From Arthrobacter sp. AQ5-05 (lineage in GTDB: Bacteria > Actinomycetota > Actinomycetes > Actinomycetales > Micrococcaceae), in assembly GCF_003287975.1 (NCBI RefSeq), contig NZ_QMKQ01000013.1, forward strand, positions 1 to 64,000: a stretch of 64,000 nt of DNA, written 5' to 3'. Below are positions 33,524 through 43,062 of the stretch, in pieces (position 1 is the first letter of the stretch; each line of letters begins with the position of its first letter). Under the pieces are notes generated by a model that had not been told where the DNA came from, searched no databases, and was given only the letters and a program-made list of their open reading frames with translations. Both the position numbers and the translations under genes were made by a program.

Positions 33524-35314
33524 ATGACTGACCTAAATGCCGCCATGGCGGCGGGGCAATGGCTCGGCGAGCTGGAACGGGCACTGCAGGCGGGCAACAC
33601 CGAGGCGGCGGCGGCGCTCTTTGGCGAGGAATCCTACTGGCGGGACCTTTCCGCGCTGACCTGGAACCTGCACACCTCCGAGGGCAGGGAACAGATCAAG
33701 GCCATGCTGGACGGGGTCGGGCCGGGTGCCTGGCCGCGGGACCTCGCCGTGGCCTCCGCCACCGAGGGCGACGGCGTGATCGAGGCCTGGTACACCTTCA
33801 CCAACAAATCCATCGACGGCAAGGGGCTGCTGCGGCTGCGCGACGGCAAGTGCTGGACGCTGCTCTCCACGGCCCAGGGGCTGCGCGAGTTCCCGGAACC
33901 GGCCGGGGCGCTGCGCGAACGCGGTGCCGACCACGGGACCGAAATGTCATCGGAGAACTGGTTGGATCGGCGCACCCGGCGCGAGGCGGAATTCGGAATC
34001 ACCGAGCAGCCCTATGTGCTGGTCATCGGCGGCGGGCAGGGAGGCATCGGGCTCGGCGCCCGGCTCAAGCGCCTGGGCGTCCCGGCACTGGTCATCGACA
34101 AGCACCGTCGCCCGGGCGACCAGTGGCGCTCGCGCTACCACTCGCTGGCCCTGCACGATCCCGTCTGGTACGACCACATGCCCTACATCCCGTTCCCCGA
34201 CCACTGGCCGGTGTTCACCCCCAAGGACAAGATGGGCGACTGGTTGGAGCACTACACCCGACTCATGGAGCTCGACTACTGGTCCAACACCGAAGCCACC
34301 TCCGCCACCCACGACCCCGACACCGGGACCTGGACGGTCCAACTCATCCGCGAGGGGAAGGCACACACGCTTCACCCGGCCCACGTGGTCATCGCCACCG
34401 GCATGTCCGGGATCCCCAACATCCCCTCGTTCGCGGGCCGGGATATCTTCGCCGGGGAACAGAACCACTCCTCGACGCACCCTGGCGGGGAGGCATACCG
34501 CGGCAAGAACGTGGTGGTGATCGGCGCGAACAATTCCGCCCACGACATCTGCGCCGACCTTGTCCAGAACGGTGCCAAGCCGGTGATGGTGCAGCGCTCC
34601 AGCACCCACATCGTGCGCTCCGAGTCCCTGATGAACACCGTGCTGGGGCCGCTGTACTCGGAGGAGGCCCTGGCCAACGGCATCGGGACCGAGACCGCCG
34701 ATTTGATCTTCGCCTCCATCCCCTACAAGGTGCTGCCCGAGTTCCACCGCCCCGCCTTCGAGAAGATCCGCGCGGACGACGCGGACTTCTACCAGGGGCT
34801 CGCCGATGCCGGGTTCGACCTGGACTTCGGCGACGACGACTCGGGATTGTTCCTGAAGTACCTGCGCCGCGGCTCGGGCTACTACATCGACATCGGCGCC
34901 TCGAAGCTGGTCGCCGACGGGTCCATCGCGCTGGCGCACGGGGACGTGGCGCAGCTGACCGAGGACTCGGTGGTGCTCGATAACGGCACCGTGCTGCCCG
35001 CGGACGCCGTCATCTACGCGACCGGCTACGGGTCCATGAACGGCTGGGCGGCCAGGCTCATCTCCCAGGACGTGGCCGACGCCGTGGGCAAGTGCTGGGG
35101 CCTGGGCTCGGACACCACCAAGGACCCCGGTCCGTGGCAGGGCGAGCTGCGGAACATGTGGAAGCCGACCCGGCAGGAGAACCTGTGGTTCCACGGCGGG
35201 AACCTGCACCAGTCCCGGCACTATTCCAAGTACCTGGCGCTGCAGCTCAAGGCAAGATTCGAGGGCATCGACACCCCGGTCTACGCACTGGCCGAAACGC
35301 ACCACACCTCCTGA
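33524..35314 (+). CDS. Flavin-containing monooxygenase with N-terminal SnoaL-like domain
   Basis: The 596-residue protein begins with a NTF2/SnoaL-like unit (about 10-130). An FMO/trimethylamine-monooxygenase-type core follows: VIGGGQGGIGLGARLKRLG binds FAD, GDQWRSRYHSLALHDP follows, and VVVIGANNSAHDICADL binds NADPH. ATGYGSMNG near the C-terminus is the FMO-type ATGY motif. It should oxygenate a small nucleophile or ketone; the substrate is unknown. The start is ATG 33524 with GAAGGAG. Context, with the GAF regulator just upstream, suggests inducible expression. Confidence 0.88.
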   Translation: MTDLNAAMAAGQWLGELERALQAGNTEAAAALFGEESYWRDLSALTWNLHTSEGREQIKAMLDGVGPGAWPRDLAVASATEGDGVIEAWYTFTNKSIDGKGLLRLRDGKCWTLLSTAQGLREFPEPAGALRERGADHGTEMSSENWLDRRTRREAEFGITEQPYVLVIGGGQGGIGLGARLKRLGVPALVIDKHRRPGDQWRSRYHSLALHDPVWYDHMPYIPFPDHWPVFTPKDKMGDWLEHYTRLMELDYWSNTEATSATHDPDTGTWTVQLIREGKAHTLHPAHVVIATGMSGIPNIPSFAGRDIFAGEQNHSSTHPGGEAYRGKNVVVIGANNSAHDICADLVQNGAKPVMVQRSSTHIVRSESLMNTVLGPLYSEEALANGIGTETADLIFASIPYKVLPEFHRPAFEKIRADDADFYQGLADAGFDLDFGDDDSGLFLKYLRRGSGYYIDIGASKLVADGSIALAHGDVAQLTEDSVVLDNGTVLPADAVIYATGYGSMNGWAARLISQDVADAVGKCWGLGSDTTKDPGPWQGELRNMWKPTRQENLWFHGGNLHQSRHYSKYLALQLKARFEGIDTPVYALAETHHTS

Positions 35315-35375
35315 GCGATCGCCATGGTACCCCGAATTCCGGCGTATTGTCGGGGCTTCGGGGCACAATGGTGGT

Positions 35376-37835
35376 GTGAGTCCCGCACATCACGATCCGG
35401 CCCAGACGCAGCTTCCCCTGGATGACGAAGCGATCGCCGCGATGGCGCCCGCCCACACCGAGGCCGGCGCGGAGCCGGGCTCCGTGCAGCGCGAGCTCGA
35501 GGCGCTGCGCATCGACAACCAGCGGCTGCGCAAGCTGCTGGCCCTGGGCGCCTCCGAGGCCCGGGCCGCGGTGCCGGACCAGGGGCAACTTGCGCTGCCG
35601 GCGCCCGGACCGGTGACCGCTTCCTCTCCGGAGGACGAGAAGATCCGGTTCTACATGGATTTGTTCCGCACCCGGACCGACGTCTTTGCGCTGCGTTGGG
35701 AAAATGCCGCGGAGGGAAAGTCCGGCTGGGTGCCGGCGGTTCCCGGCGGCTGGCGCAAGTGGATGGACCGGGACAACACGAACTACACCCGGCTCACCCC
35801 CGCCGAGGTCGAGGCCCACCTGCGCGGGCGACAGCACATCGGGCTCTACCCGCTCACGGAGACCGACAGCTGCGCTTTCGTGGCCGCCGACTTCGACGGC
35901 GCGGCAGCGATGCTCGATGCCCTGGCCTACCTCAAGGCCTCCCGCTTCAGGGGCATCCCCGCCGCCCTGGAGGTCTCGCAGTCCGGACGCGGGGCCCACG
36001 TGTGGATCTTCTTCACCCACTTTGTCCCCGCCGAGGCCGCACGGGCCCTGGCCAGCTCGCTGCTGCACGAGGCCATGGGCATCCGCGGCTCGATGTCGCT
36101 GCGCAGCTACGACCGGCTCTTCCCCTCCCAGGACCGTCACACCGGCAAGGGCATGGGCAACCTGATCGCGGCCCCGCTGGCGGGCAGGCGCCGGAAGCAC
36201 GGCACCACGCTCTTCCTGGATCCCGCGACCCTGGAACCCTTCGGGGACCAGTGGGCCTACCTCTCGGGCCTGGGCCGGGTGAGCCCCGGCGAGCTGAAAG
36301 CATTGCTGCGCGCCCTGCCGGCGCCGGTCACCGGGCGCAAGACCCGCCTGGAGGTCCCGGCCTCCTCCAAGATCTCCCCGCGCCCGGCACCCGTTGTCAA
36401 CGCGGTCATCGGTGCACGCATCACGCTGCGCTCCACCGACCTGGGCCCGGCCATGATCACCGCGCTGAAGCACGCCGCGGCCCTGCCCAACCCCGACTTC
36501 CATGAGCGCCAGCGCCAGCGCCGCTCCACCTGGGGCATCCCGCGCTTCCTGGCCAGCTACGACGAAACCCTCGAGGGCGACCTGATCCTGCCCCGCGGGC
36601 TGCTGCCGATGCTCGAAAAGCTGGTGGAAACCGCCGGCAGCCGCCTGGCGCTCACCGATGACCGCGTGGCCGGCCACCCCCAGGACTTCGCGTTCACCGC
36701 AGCCCTGCACCCCGAGCAGGCCCGGGCCTTCAAGGCGCTGGCGGCCCGCACCCACGGCGTGCTGGTGGCGGCCCCCGGCAGCGGCAAGACCGTCATGGCC
36801 TGCGCCCTGATCGCGGCAAAATCGGTCTCCACGCTGGTGTTGGTGGACCGCAAGACGCTGGCGGACCAGTGGCGCGGGGAAATCCTGAGGTTCCTGGGCG
36901 AGAAGTCCGGGCAGATCGGCGGCGGGAAATCCAAGACCACCGGACGGATCGACGTGGCGCTGCTGCCCACACTGGCGCGGCGCAAGAACGTCGCCGAGCT
37001 GGCCGCCGGGTACGGGTTCGTGGTCGTCGACGAGTGCCACCACGTCCCTGCCGCCGCGTTCAGCCACGTCATGAACCAGATCCCTGCCCGCTGCTGGCTC
37101 GGACTCACCGCCACCCCGTACCGGCGCGACGGGCTGGAGGAACTGATCTTCCACCAGCTGGGCACCTTCACCCACGAGTTCGCCGCACCACGCCACGGGG
37201 AATTGCCGCAAAGCGCCGCCGAGCACCCCGCCCCGGCGCTGCAACTACAACTGCACGAGACCGCCTTCGAATACGACGGCGACATCGACCCGAGCTCGCC
37301 GGGCGGCATCACGCAAATCCACAAGATCCTCATCGAGGATCCCGCCCGCGTGGCCCAGGTCGCCGGCGACATCATCACGGCTCACGCGCAGGGCAGGCAG
37401 GTCCTGGTGCTTTCGACCTGGAAACGGCACCTGCAGCTGATATCCGCGGCGCTGCGCGCCGCGGGGCTGGACCCGGTCGAGCTCACCGGCTCGCTCAAGG
37501 CCGGCGCGCGCCGTGCCGCCCTGGAACGGATCGATTCCACCCCGCCCAACGAGCCGTTGCTGGTGCTGGGCACCGGGTCGCTGATCGGTGAGGGCTTCGA
37601 CTGCCCGCGCCTGGACACGCTCTTTCTGGCGGCTCCGATTTCCTTCCGGGGCAGGCTCCTGCAGTACGCCGGGCGCGTCACCCGCCCGTATCCGGGCAAG
37701 GCGAATGCCGTGGTGCACGACTACGTCGATGTCCTGACCCCGGTGATTGCCCGGGCCTACGACAAGCGTTCGCCCGGGTACCGGGAGCTGGGGTTCGATC
37801 CCGTGCCGGTCGCTACCCCGCGTCCAGCTCACTGA
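35376..37835 (+). CDS. Archaeo-eukaryotic-type primase (TOTE-like) fused to SF2 DEAD/DEAH helicase
   Basis: The 819-residue protein has a coiled-coil-like start (about 38-58). A primase domain follows (about 85-330): FVAADFDG carries Asp172-x-Asp174, SQSGRGAHVWIFF the His of motif II, and LFPSQDR the third motif. The helicase occupies about 440-800, with AAPGSGKT (Lys471), VVDECHH (552-556) and GRLLQYAGRVTRPYPGK. This order matches the AEP-helicase component of the TOTE-type conflict systems and of UvsW-like repair helicases. No nuclease or methylase neighbour is visible, so a defence or a repair role is undecided. The start is GTG 35376 with a weak ribosome-binding site. Its last 23 bases overlap the convergent sialidase gene. 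Confidence 0.82.
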   Translation: MSPAHHDPAQTQLPLDDEAIAAMAPAHTEAGAEPGSVQRELEALRIDNQRLRKLLALGASEARAAVPDQGQLALPAPGPVTASSPEDEKIRFYMDLFRTRTDVFALRWENAAEGKSGWVPAVPGGWRKWMDRDNTNYTRLTPAEVEAHLRGRQHIGLYPLTETDSCAFVAADFDGAAAMLDALAYLKASRFRGIPAALEVSQSGRGAHVWIFFTHFVPAEAARALASSLLHEAMGIRGSMSLRSYDRLFPSQDRHTGKGMGNLIAAPLAGRRRKHGTTLFLDPATLEPFGDQWAYLSGLGRVSPGELKALLRALPAPVTGRKTRLEVPASSKISPRPAPVVNAVIGARITLRSTDLGPAMITALKHAAALPNPDFHERQRQRRSTWGIPRFLASYDETLEGDLILPRGLLPMLEKLVETAGSRLALTDDRVAGHPQDFAFTAALHPEQARAFKALAARTHGVLVAAPGSGKTVMACALIAAKSVSTLVLVDRKTLADQWRGEILRFLGEKSGQIGGGKSKTTGRIDVALLPTLARRKNVAELAAGYGFVVVDECHHVPAAAFSHVMNQIPARCWLGLTATPYRRDGLEELIFHQLGTFTHEFAAPRHGELPQSAAEHPAPALQLQLHETAFEYDGDIDPSSPGGITQIHKILIEDPARVAQVAGDIITAHAQGRQVLVLSTWKRHLQLISAALRAAGLDPVELTGSLKAGARRAALERIDSTPPNEPLLVLGTGSLIGEGFDCPRLDTLFLAAPISFRGRLLQYAGRVTRPYPGKANAVVHDYVDVLTPVIARAYDKRSPGYRELGFDPVPVATPRPAH

Positions 37836-39411
37836 CGGCACCGGTTGCGGTGTCCGCCCGGAAGCTGCGTTTCCAGGTGCGCGCCCCGGCGTGCACGGCG
37901 CAGTGCACCGTTGAGTGCCCGCGGGCCACGTCGGCTTCGGTGATGGTGTAGGTGGGGGTGAAATACAGGATCGCTTCCCCGGGCCCCACCGCCGCGGCCG
38001 GGAAGGATGCGGCCACGTCCCCGTCGAAGTCTCCCTCCAGTATCGCCTCGACGGTGTGTCCGGACGGGTTCCGGAAGCGTCCGGTGAAGGCCAGGATGTC
38101 ACCGGCCCGGAACCCGGGTGCGGCGGGCCCGTAGTTCACGTCCTGGGCCTCGCGGGTGCCCAGCACCTGCGCCCCGTCCCCGTAGCCCTGCCCGATTTCC
38201 TTCCAGGTGTGCACTCCCCATTGCGCGGGCGCGGTGGAAATGACGTGGGATTCCCCGACACTTTGCCAGGATTCGGGGCGTCCCGGGGTGATCGAGCGCA
38301 GCACCAGGCAGAACTCCCCGCCGTCGTCGTCGACGTACGCCTCGGCTGCCGCGTCCAGGGCGGCAGGGTCCAGATGCTCCGCGGCCAGCCGGGCGAAGAC
38401 GATCTGGCTGTAGCCGTTGTCCTCGTAGAGCACCCCGAGGGCTCCGTCGGGCAGCAGCGCCGCGGTGGAGTAGGCGCTGGATCCGCGGCGGATCGCGGCG
38501 ACCGGGCGCCAGCCGGCACCCTCGTCGCCAGAGACGCTCAGCACGGTGTTGCGGCGCAGGTCGGTGTCCCGGTTGTTGGTGGCCAGCAACAGCCCCGGGC
38601 CCGCTCCCGGTTCCGGGAGCCGGAGGATGCTGCCGTTGTCGCTGGGATCCGGCAGGCTCGGCACCGGCTCCAGCGGCCCGTAGCTGTGCCCGCCGTCGGT
38701 GGAAAGGGCCTGCAGCCGGGTGCCGCGGGCGCGGGAATTCAGCAGCACCCTCCCGCCGGTCAGCTCGACGACCTTGTTCTCGTTGGCCTCGCCGGCGGTG
38801 GCCTCGCCCAGTGTCCAGGTCTGGCCGTGGTCGTCCGAGTAGGCGGAGGCCGCGCGGATGTTCCCGTGCAACAGGATGACCATTTGCTGCAGCAGGCGCC
38901 CGGCCCACGGCCCCTGTTCGAGCTGGATGCCGGCCCCGGCCGCGGCGAAGATCCCGGTGATACCCTCGCGCTTGAGCGCCCCGGTCAGCCGCCGGTGGTT
39001 CCAGGACTCCCCGTCGTCATCGGAGAAGGACACATCCACGTGCTGCACCGCGTCTTCGGGTTCCAGGCCTTCGAGAGCCTCGAAGAACCCGGCATGGGTG
39101 CCTGCAGCGTGGAAGCAGAAGATCCGCCCGGTGGCCTTGTCCACCAGCAGGCTGGGGTCCCCGAAGCCGTGCAGCCCGGTGCCGGTGCGGATTTCGCGCT
39201 GCTCTTCCCAGCTCGCACCGTTGTCGAAGCTGCGGCGCAGCAGCAGGTCGATGGTGTTGGGCAGGTCGTCGAGGTTGGGGCGCCCGTCGTAGGCGGCCAA
39301 CACCGTTCCGGCGGTGGACACGGCCAGCGCGGGGATCCGGTATTGGCGGTGGCCGCCGGCGCCGCGGGCGGCCAGGACCTGGTGGGCGAAGGGGGAATCG
39401 TCATGGGGCAT
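37813..39411 (-). CDS. Sialidase (exo-alpha-sialidase, GH33-like), probably cytoplasmic
   Basis: The 532-residue protein contains YRIPAL (FRIP motif, Arg of the carboxylate triad) and four Asp boxes, SFDNGASW, SDDDGESW, SDDHGQTW and STDGGHSY, spaced as in six-bladed sialidase propellers. Later comes a Glu/Tyr region around ALLPDGALGVLYEDNG. The C-terminal ~110 residues look like a beta-sandwich. No signal peptide is visible at the N-terminus (MPHDDSPFAHQ), so it may act on internalised sialoglycans or be misannotated at the start. No sialic-acid utilisation genes are nearby. The 3' end overlaps the helicase gene. Confidence 0.82.
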   Translation of the reverse strand: MPHDDSPFAHQVLAARGAGGHRQYRIPALAVSTAGTVLAAYDGRPNLDDLPNTIDLLLRRSFDNGASWEEQREIRTGTGLHGFGDPSLLVDKATGRIFCFHAAGTHAGFFEALEGLEPEDAVQHVDVSFSDDDGESWNHRRLTGALKREGITGIFAAAGAGIQLEQGPWAGRLLQQMVILLHGNIRAASAYSDDHGQTWTLGEATAGEANENKVVELTGGRVLLNSRARGTRLQALSTDGGHSYGPLEPVPSLPDPSDNGSILRLPEPGAGPGLLLATNNRDTDLRRNTVLSVSGDEGAGWRPVAAIRRGSSAYSTAALLPDGALGVLYEDNGYSQIVFARLAAEHLDPAALDAAAEAYVDDDGGEFCLVLRSITPGRPESWQSVGESHVISTAPAQWGVHTWKEIGQGYGDGAQVLGTREAQDVNYGPAAPGFRAGDILAFTGRFRNPSGHTVEAILEGDFDGDVAASFPAAAVGPGEAILYFTPTYTITEADVARGHSTVHCAVHAGARTWKRSFRADTATGAVSELDAG

Positions 39412-39482
39412 CCCCCATCTCTACCGCCGTCCCGCGGTCCGCAGCAAGTCGGCCCATGGTGCGTTACGGGGCGGGAAATGCG

Positions 39483-39530
39483 CCGGGGGCGTGGTGCGGA
39501 CCCTCCCAGGTTCCACACCACGCCCCCCGG
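39483..39530. terminator. Terminator hairpin downstream of D-amino-acid dehydrogenase copy 2
   Basis: An inverted repeat with one bulged base (39483-39496 with 39516-39530) extends inward with further near-perfect pairs. It lies just beyond the dadA-like stop at 39553, as read on the minus strand. Confidence 0.65.
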
Positions 39531-39552
39531 TGCCGTTGCGCCGGAGCGCAAG

Positions 39553-40893
39553 TCAGCGCAGCGGGTTGAAGTGCCGCATCACCGCCGGGGTCGATTCCCC
39601 GGTGATCGAGGCGGCAATCATCTTGCCGGTCAGCGGGCCCAGCGCCACGCCCCACATGCCGTGGCCGCCGGCCACATGCACCCGGGAGGAGCGGGTGGCG
39701 CCGATCAGCGGCAACCCGTCGGTGGTGCAGGGACGGGATCCGACCCATTCCTCCTGGCGGTCCTCCCAGTTGATGCCGGTGAACATCGGGGAGGCGGCTG
39801 CCACGATGGCCTCGATGCGCTTGGGCTCCAGCGGGTGGTCGGCGTCCCGGAACTCCATGGTCCCGGCAATCCGGAACCTGTCCCCCAGCGGGGTGCAGGC
39901 CACGCGCTGGGCGGGGAAATAGATCGGGTGGGTCGGCATGACCTCGGGAACCACGGTGAAGGAGTAGCCGCGCCCGGCCTGGACCACGCGCTTGACGCCG
40001 AACTTCTTCGCGAGCTTGCCCAGCCAGGCGCCGGTGGCGATGACCACCGCATCGGCGCCCTGGGTGCGTCCGTGCGCGTCGATGACCTCGACGCCATGGG
40101 CATGTTCGCGGATGTCGGCGACCTCGAAGTCGGTGACGATCTGCCCGCCGCGGGCGATGACCGAGTCGGCCAGGGAATCCATGAACTTGGGCGGGTTGAT
40201 GAAACGCTGGTGGTGGATCTGCACCCCTGCCTGCACCCCGGCGCCGAGGGTGGGCTCCATGTCGCGGATTTCCGCGGCGCTCATCAGGTCGAATTCGACC
40301 TGTCCGCCGGAGGCACGGATGCCCTCGAGCTCGTGCAGCAGCCCGTCGCGGTCCTTGAGGTTCTTGAAGCCGGTCAGGAACGGCTCGGCGGGCTTGGTGG
40401 GCTCGGCAACGCCGGTGCCCAGGGTCGTGGTGCCGCCGCCGTTGCCGGAGGATCCGCCACCGACAGCGACGTGGTCCCGGCCGATCCGGGTGACGGCGTT
40501 GGCCTCGGAGATCTCGTCGAACGCGTCCAGCCCGGTGGCGCCGATCTCGCTGAACACGGCCATGGCCTCGCGCCACTTGCCCGGGGTGCAGTGCCGGGCA
40601 AAGCCGAGCAGGAAGCGGATCAGCGAGGGCTTGGCCGAGAGCGGGATGTACAGCGGGGAGGCGGGATCGAACATGGTCTTCAGCCCGTAGGTGAGCACCG
40701 CGGGTTCGCTCAGCGGGAGTGTGAGGGCGGGGGTCAGCCATCCGGCGTTGCCCCACGAGGACCCGGCGGCGACGCCGTCGCGGTCCACCACGGTGACGTT
40801 GACACCGCGTTCCTGGAGGTACCAGGCGGTGGCCAGCCCCACCATGCCCGCACCGATGACAACCACGTTTTCCGGCGTTTGCGTATTGCTCAT
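39553..40893 (-). CDS. dadA: FAD-dependent D-amino-acid dehydrogenase (DadA-like), copy 2, beside xsc
   Basis: The 446-residue protein closely resembles copy 1 at 11914-13191: VVIGAGMVGLATAWYLQERG at the start, SSWGNAGWLTPALTLPLSEP, GRGYSFTVVPEVMPTHPIYF and GHGMWGVALGPLTGKMIA. It differs by a Gly/Ser-rich insert (VGGGSSGNGGGTTT) near residue 160. It should oxidise D-alanine or another D-amino acid to the 2-oxo acid, releasing ammonia. I start at ATG 40893 (GGAGCG upstream); an earlier in-frame Met adds four residues. It lies downstream of xsc on the same strand, but a 23-bp terminator separates them, so it may have its own promoter. Paired with Alr it could return L-alanine from Tpa to pyruvate. 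Confidence 0.86.
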   Translation of the reverse strand: MSNTQTPENVVVIGAGMVGLATAWYLQERGVNVTVVDRDGVAAGSSWGNAGWLTPALTLPLSEPAVLTYGLKTMFDPASPLYIPLSAKPSLIRFLLGFARHCTPGKWREAMAVFSEIGATGLDAFDEISEANAVTRIGRDHVAVGGGSSGNGGGTTTLGTGVAEPTKPAEPFLTGFKNLKDRDGLLHELEGIRASGGQVEFDLMSAAEIRDMEPTLGAGVQAGVQIHHQRFINPPKFMDSLADSVIARGGQIVTDFEVADIREHAHGVEVIDAHGRTQGADAVVIATGAWLGKLAKKFGVKRVVQAGRGYSFTVVPEVMPTHPIYFPAQRVACTPLGDRFRIAGTMEFRDADHPLEPKRIEAIVAAASPMFTGINWEDRQEEWVGSRPCTTDGLPLIGATRSSRVHVAGGHGMWGVALGPLTGKMIAASITGESTPAVMRHFNPLR

Positions 40894-40976
40894 TGTTCGC
40901 TCCAATCATTGTGCGCTCTCGCGTCGCTGCGGCACCTCGTGGTGCGGCGGCGGAAGTAGTTCTCTGGGGGATGCAA

Positions 40977-41033
40977 GCGGGGGAGGGCCAGGCAGGCGGG
41001 CACCGCGGTGCCGCCTGCCTGGCCCTCCCCCGC
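40977..41033. terminator. Very strong terminator hairpin downstream of xsc
   Basis: A perfect 23-bp GC-rich stem (40977-40999 with 41011-41033) encloses an 11-base loop that is nearly self-complementary (GCACCGCGGTG). It lies 32 bases beyond the xsc stop and before the dadA-like gene. Confidence 0.85.
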
Positions 41034-41065
41034 ATCATTGCTGCCTGGGGTTGCCGGGTCCGGGT

Positions 41066-42871
41066 TTAGACGTAGTCCTTGTACTTTTCCAGGTGGCGGA
41101 CCGGGGTGGAGAGTGCGTCGCGGCGGAACGGGTCGCCCAGCTCGCGGGTGCACATGACCTCGATGACGGTGGTCTTGCCGTCGATCATCTGGGCGTTCAG
41201 GGCTTCCTTGAGGGCAGCGCCGACGTTCTCCAGCTTGTCCACGACAATGCCCTCGGCACCCATGGAACGGGCCATCTCGGCGAAGGACTCGCCGTTGTCC
41301 AGCTCGCCGGCGATGAAGCGGCGGTTGTAGAACTCGACCTGGTTCTTCTTCTCGGCGCCCCACTGGCGGTTGCGGAAGACGACCGCGGTGACCGGCAGGT
41401 CGTGGCGGACCGCGGTCAGGACCTCGCCCATGCTCATGGCCCAGGCGCCGTCGCCGGCGTAGGCGATGGCCGGGCGGTGCGGGGCCGCGGCCTTGGCGCC
41501 GATGATGGTCGGCAGCGCGTAGCCGCAGTTGCCGAAGGACATCGGGGCGAAGAAGCTGCGTGGCTTCTCGAAGCGCAGGTAGCTGTGCGCCACGGAGTTG
41601 ATGTTGCCGATGTCGGTGGAGATCATGACGTCTTCCGGCATGGCGTTTTCCAGTTCGCGCAGCACCTGGCGCGGGTGCAGCCAGTTGCCTTCCTCGCCCT
41701 TGGCCTCCTCAATGACATCCAGGGAGTACTCGTCCTTCTCGTGGGTCCACGCGGAGAGTTCCTGCTCCCAGGCATCCTTTTCGGCCTTGATGTTCGCGGC
41801 GCGCTCGGTCTTGGTGGCGTCCGAGGCGAGCTCGGTGCCCTCGAGGCGCTTGACCAATTCGATGGCCACGGCCTTGGCGTCGCCGGTGATGCCCACGGAG
41901 ATCTTCTTGACCAGTCCGAGCTTGGTGTGGTCCGCATCGATCTGGATGATCTTGGCCTCGGTGGGCCAGTAGGCCTGGCCGTACTGCGGCAGGGTGCCGA
42001 ACGGGCCAAGCCGGGTGCCCAGGGCGATGACGACGTCGGCCTCGGAGATCAGCTTCATGCCGGCCTTGGACCCCTGGTAACCCAGCGGGCCCGCCCACAG
42101 TGGGTGGCTGGCCGGGAAGGAGTCGTTGTGCTGGTAGCTGTTGACCACCGGTGCGCCCAGGCGCTCGGCCAGGGCCTTGGCTTCCTCGACGCCGTCGGCC
42201 ATGACCACGCCGCCGCCGGAGACGATGACCGGGTTCTTGGCGGTCTTGAGCAGCTCGATGGCCTCGTCGAGGGACTTGGTGCCGCCGGCGCCGCGGTCCA
42301 CCCGGCGCGGGGCCGGGATCTCGGTGATGGATTCGCCGTAGAAGTAGTCGCGGGGGATGTTCAGCTGGGTCGGGCCGTTTTCGCTCATGGCGCGGTCGAA
42401 GCAGCGGGCGGTGAATTCGGCCATGCGGTTCGGGTGGGTCACGTGGCCCTGGTACTTGGTGAATTCCTGGAACATCGGGAGCTGGTTGGCTTCCTGGAAG
42501 CCGCCCAGGCCGATGGTGTTGGTTCCGGCTTCCGGGGTGATGATCACGACCGGGCTGTGGGCCCAGTAGGCGGCGGCGATGCCGGTGACGCAGTTGGAGA
42601 TGCCCGGGCCGTTCTGGCCGATGACCACGCCGTGGCGGCCGGAGGCACGTGCATAGCCGTCCGCCATGTGGGCGGCACCCTGTTCGTGGACGACCGGAAC
42701 CAGGCGGATGCCGGCCGGGGCGAAGATGTCCATGGCGTCCATGAAGGCAGAGCCCATGATGCCGAAGATATCGGTGACGTCGTTGGACACCAGCGTCTCA
42801 ACGAAGGCTTCCGACGACGTCATCTTCTGCGCGCCCTTGACGACCTCGCGGGATGTGGCCTTTTCAGTCAT
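41066..42871 (-). CDS. xsc: Sulfoacetaldehyde acetyltransferase
   Basis: The 601-residue thiamine-diphosphate enzyme converts sulfoacetaldehyde and phosphate to acetyl phosphate and sulfite, the desulfonation step of taurine degradation. The N-terminal PYR domain has DIFGIMGSAFMDAMDIFAPA and VPVVHEQGAAHMADGYARAS, both highly characteristic of Xsc. The C-terminal PP domain has the ThDP motif AYAGDGAWAMSMGEVLTA with Asn at FRNRQWGAEKKNQ. The start is ATG 42871, preceded by GAAGGAG. An IclR regulator gene is divergent; pta and tpa lie 10-13 kb to the right. Resemblance to Xsc rather than to acetolactate synthase or glyoxylate carboligase is strong. Confidence 0.94.
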   Translation of the reverse strand: MTEKATSREVVKGAQKMTSSEAFVETLVSNDVTDIFGIMGSAFMDAMDIFAPAGIRLVPVVHEQGAAHMADGYARASGRHGVVIGQNGPGISNCVTGIAAAYWAHSPVVIITPEAGTNTIGLGGFQEANQLPMFQEFTKYQGHVTHPNRMAEFTARCFDRAMSENGPTQLNIPRDYFYGESITEIPAPRRVDRGAGGTKSLDEAIELLKTAKNPVIVSGGGVVMADGVEEAKALAERLGAPVVNSYQHNDSFPASHPLWAGPLGYQGSKAGMKLISEADVVIALGTRLGPFGTLPQYGQAYWPTEAKIIQIDADHTKLGLVKKISVGITGDAKAVAIELVKRLEGTELASDATKTERAANIKAEKDAWEQELSAWTHEKDEYSLDVIEEAKGEEGNWLHPRQVLRELENAMPEDVMISTDIGNINSVAHSYLRFEKPRSFFAPMSFGNCGYALPTIIGAKAAAPHRPAIAYAGDGAWAMSMGEVLTAVRHDLPVTAVVFRNRQWGAEKKNQVEFYNRRFIAGELDNGESFAEMARSMGAEGIVVDKLENVGAALKEALNAQMIDGKTTVIEVMCTRELGDPFRRDALSTPVRHLEKYKDYV

Positions 42872-43062
42872 TACAAGTCTCCTTCGTGGATCAAGACGTC
42901 GCAATCACGCAAAGTCTCAAAAAATGATTCGAACTGCTCCCATAAACGGGATTAATGACAAAGCTATGCGACCCAGCTCACATCCGTCAAGCCCCTATTC
43001 CATTTATTCTTCATACTGGTACGATTTAATGAAACTTCGCACAACGGATGATTGGATCGATC
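42872..43062. promoter_or_regulatory. Divergent xsc / iclR promoter region
   Basis: About 190 bases of lower GC separate xsc and the IclR-type gene, so both promoters must lie here. An inverted repeat TTCAT-N14-ATGAA lies at about 43009-43032, inside a TA-rich patch (CCATTTATTCTTCATACTGG and CGATTTAATGAAACTT). It is a plausible IclR operator, but the arms are only five bases. Confidence 0.45.

Noticed and set aside
31537-33600. A 687-codon frame extending the histidine phosphatase upstream
   Set aside because: The family start MKLGFIRHGQ is at 32106; the extension is antisense to the GAF regulator gene.
37915-40959. A 1014-codon open frame on the plus strand
   Set aside because: Antisense shadow of the sialidase and D-amino-acid dehydrogenase genes; no domain and a biased Gly/Arg/Asp composition.
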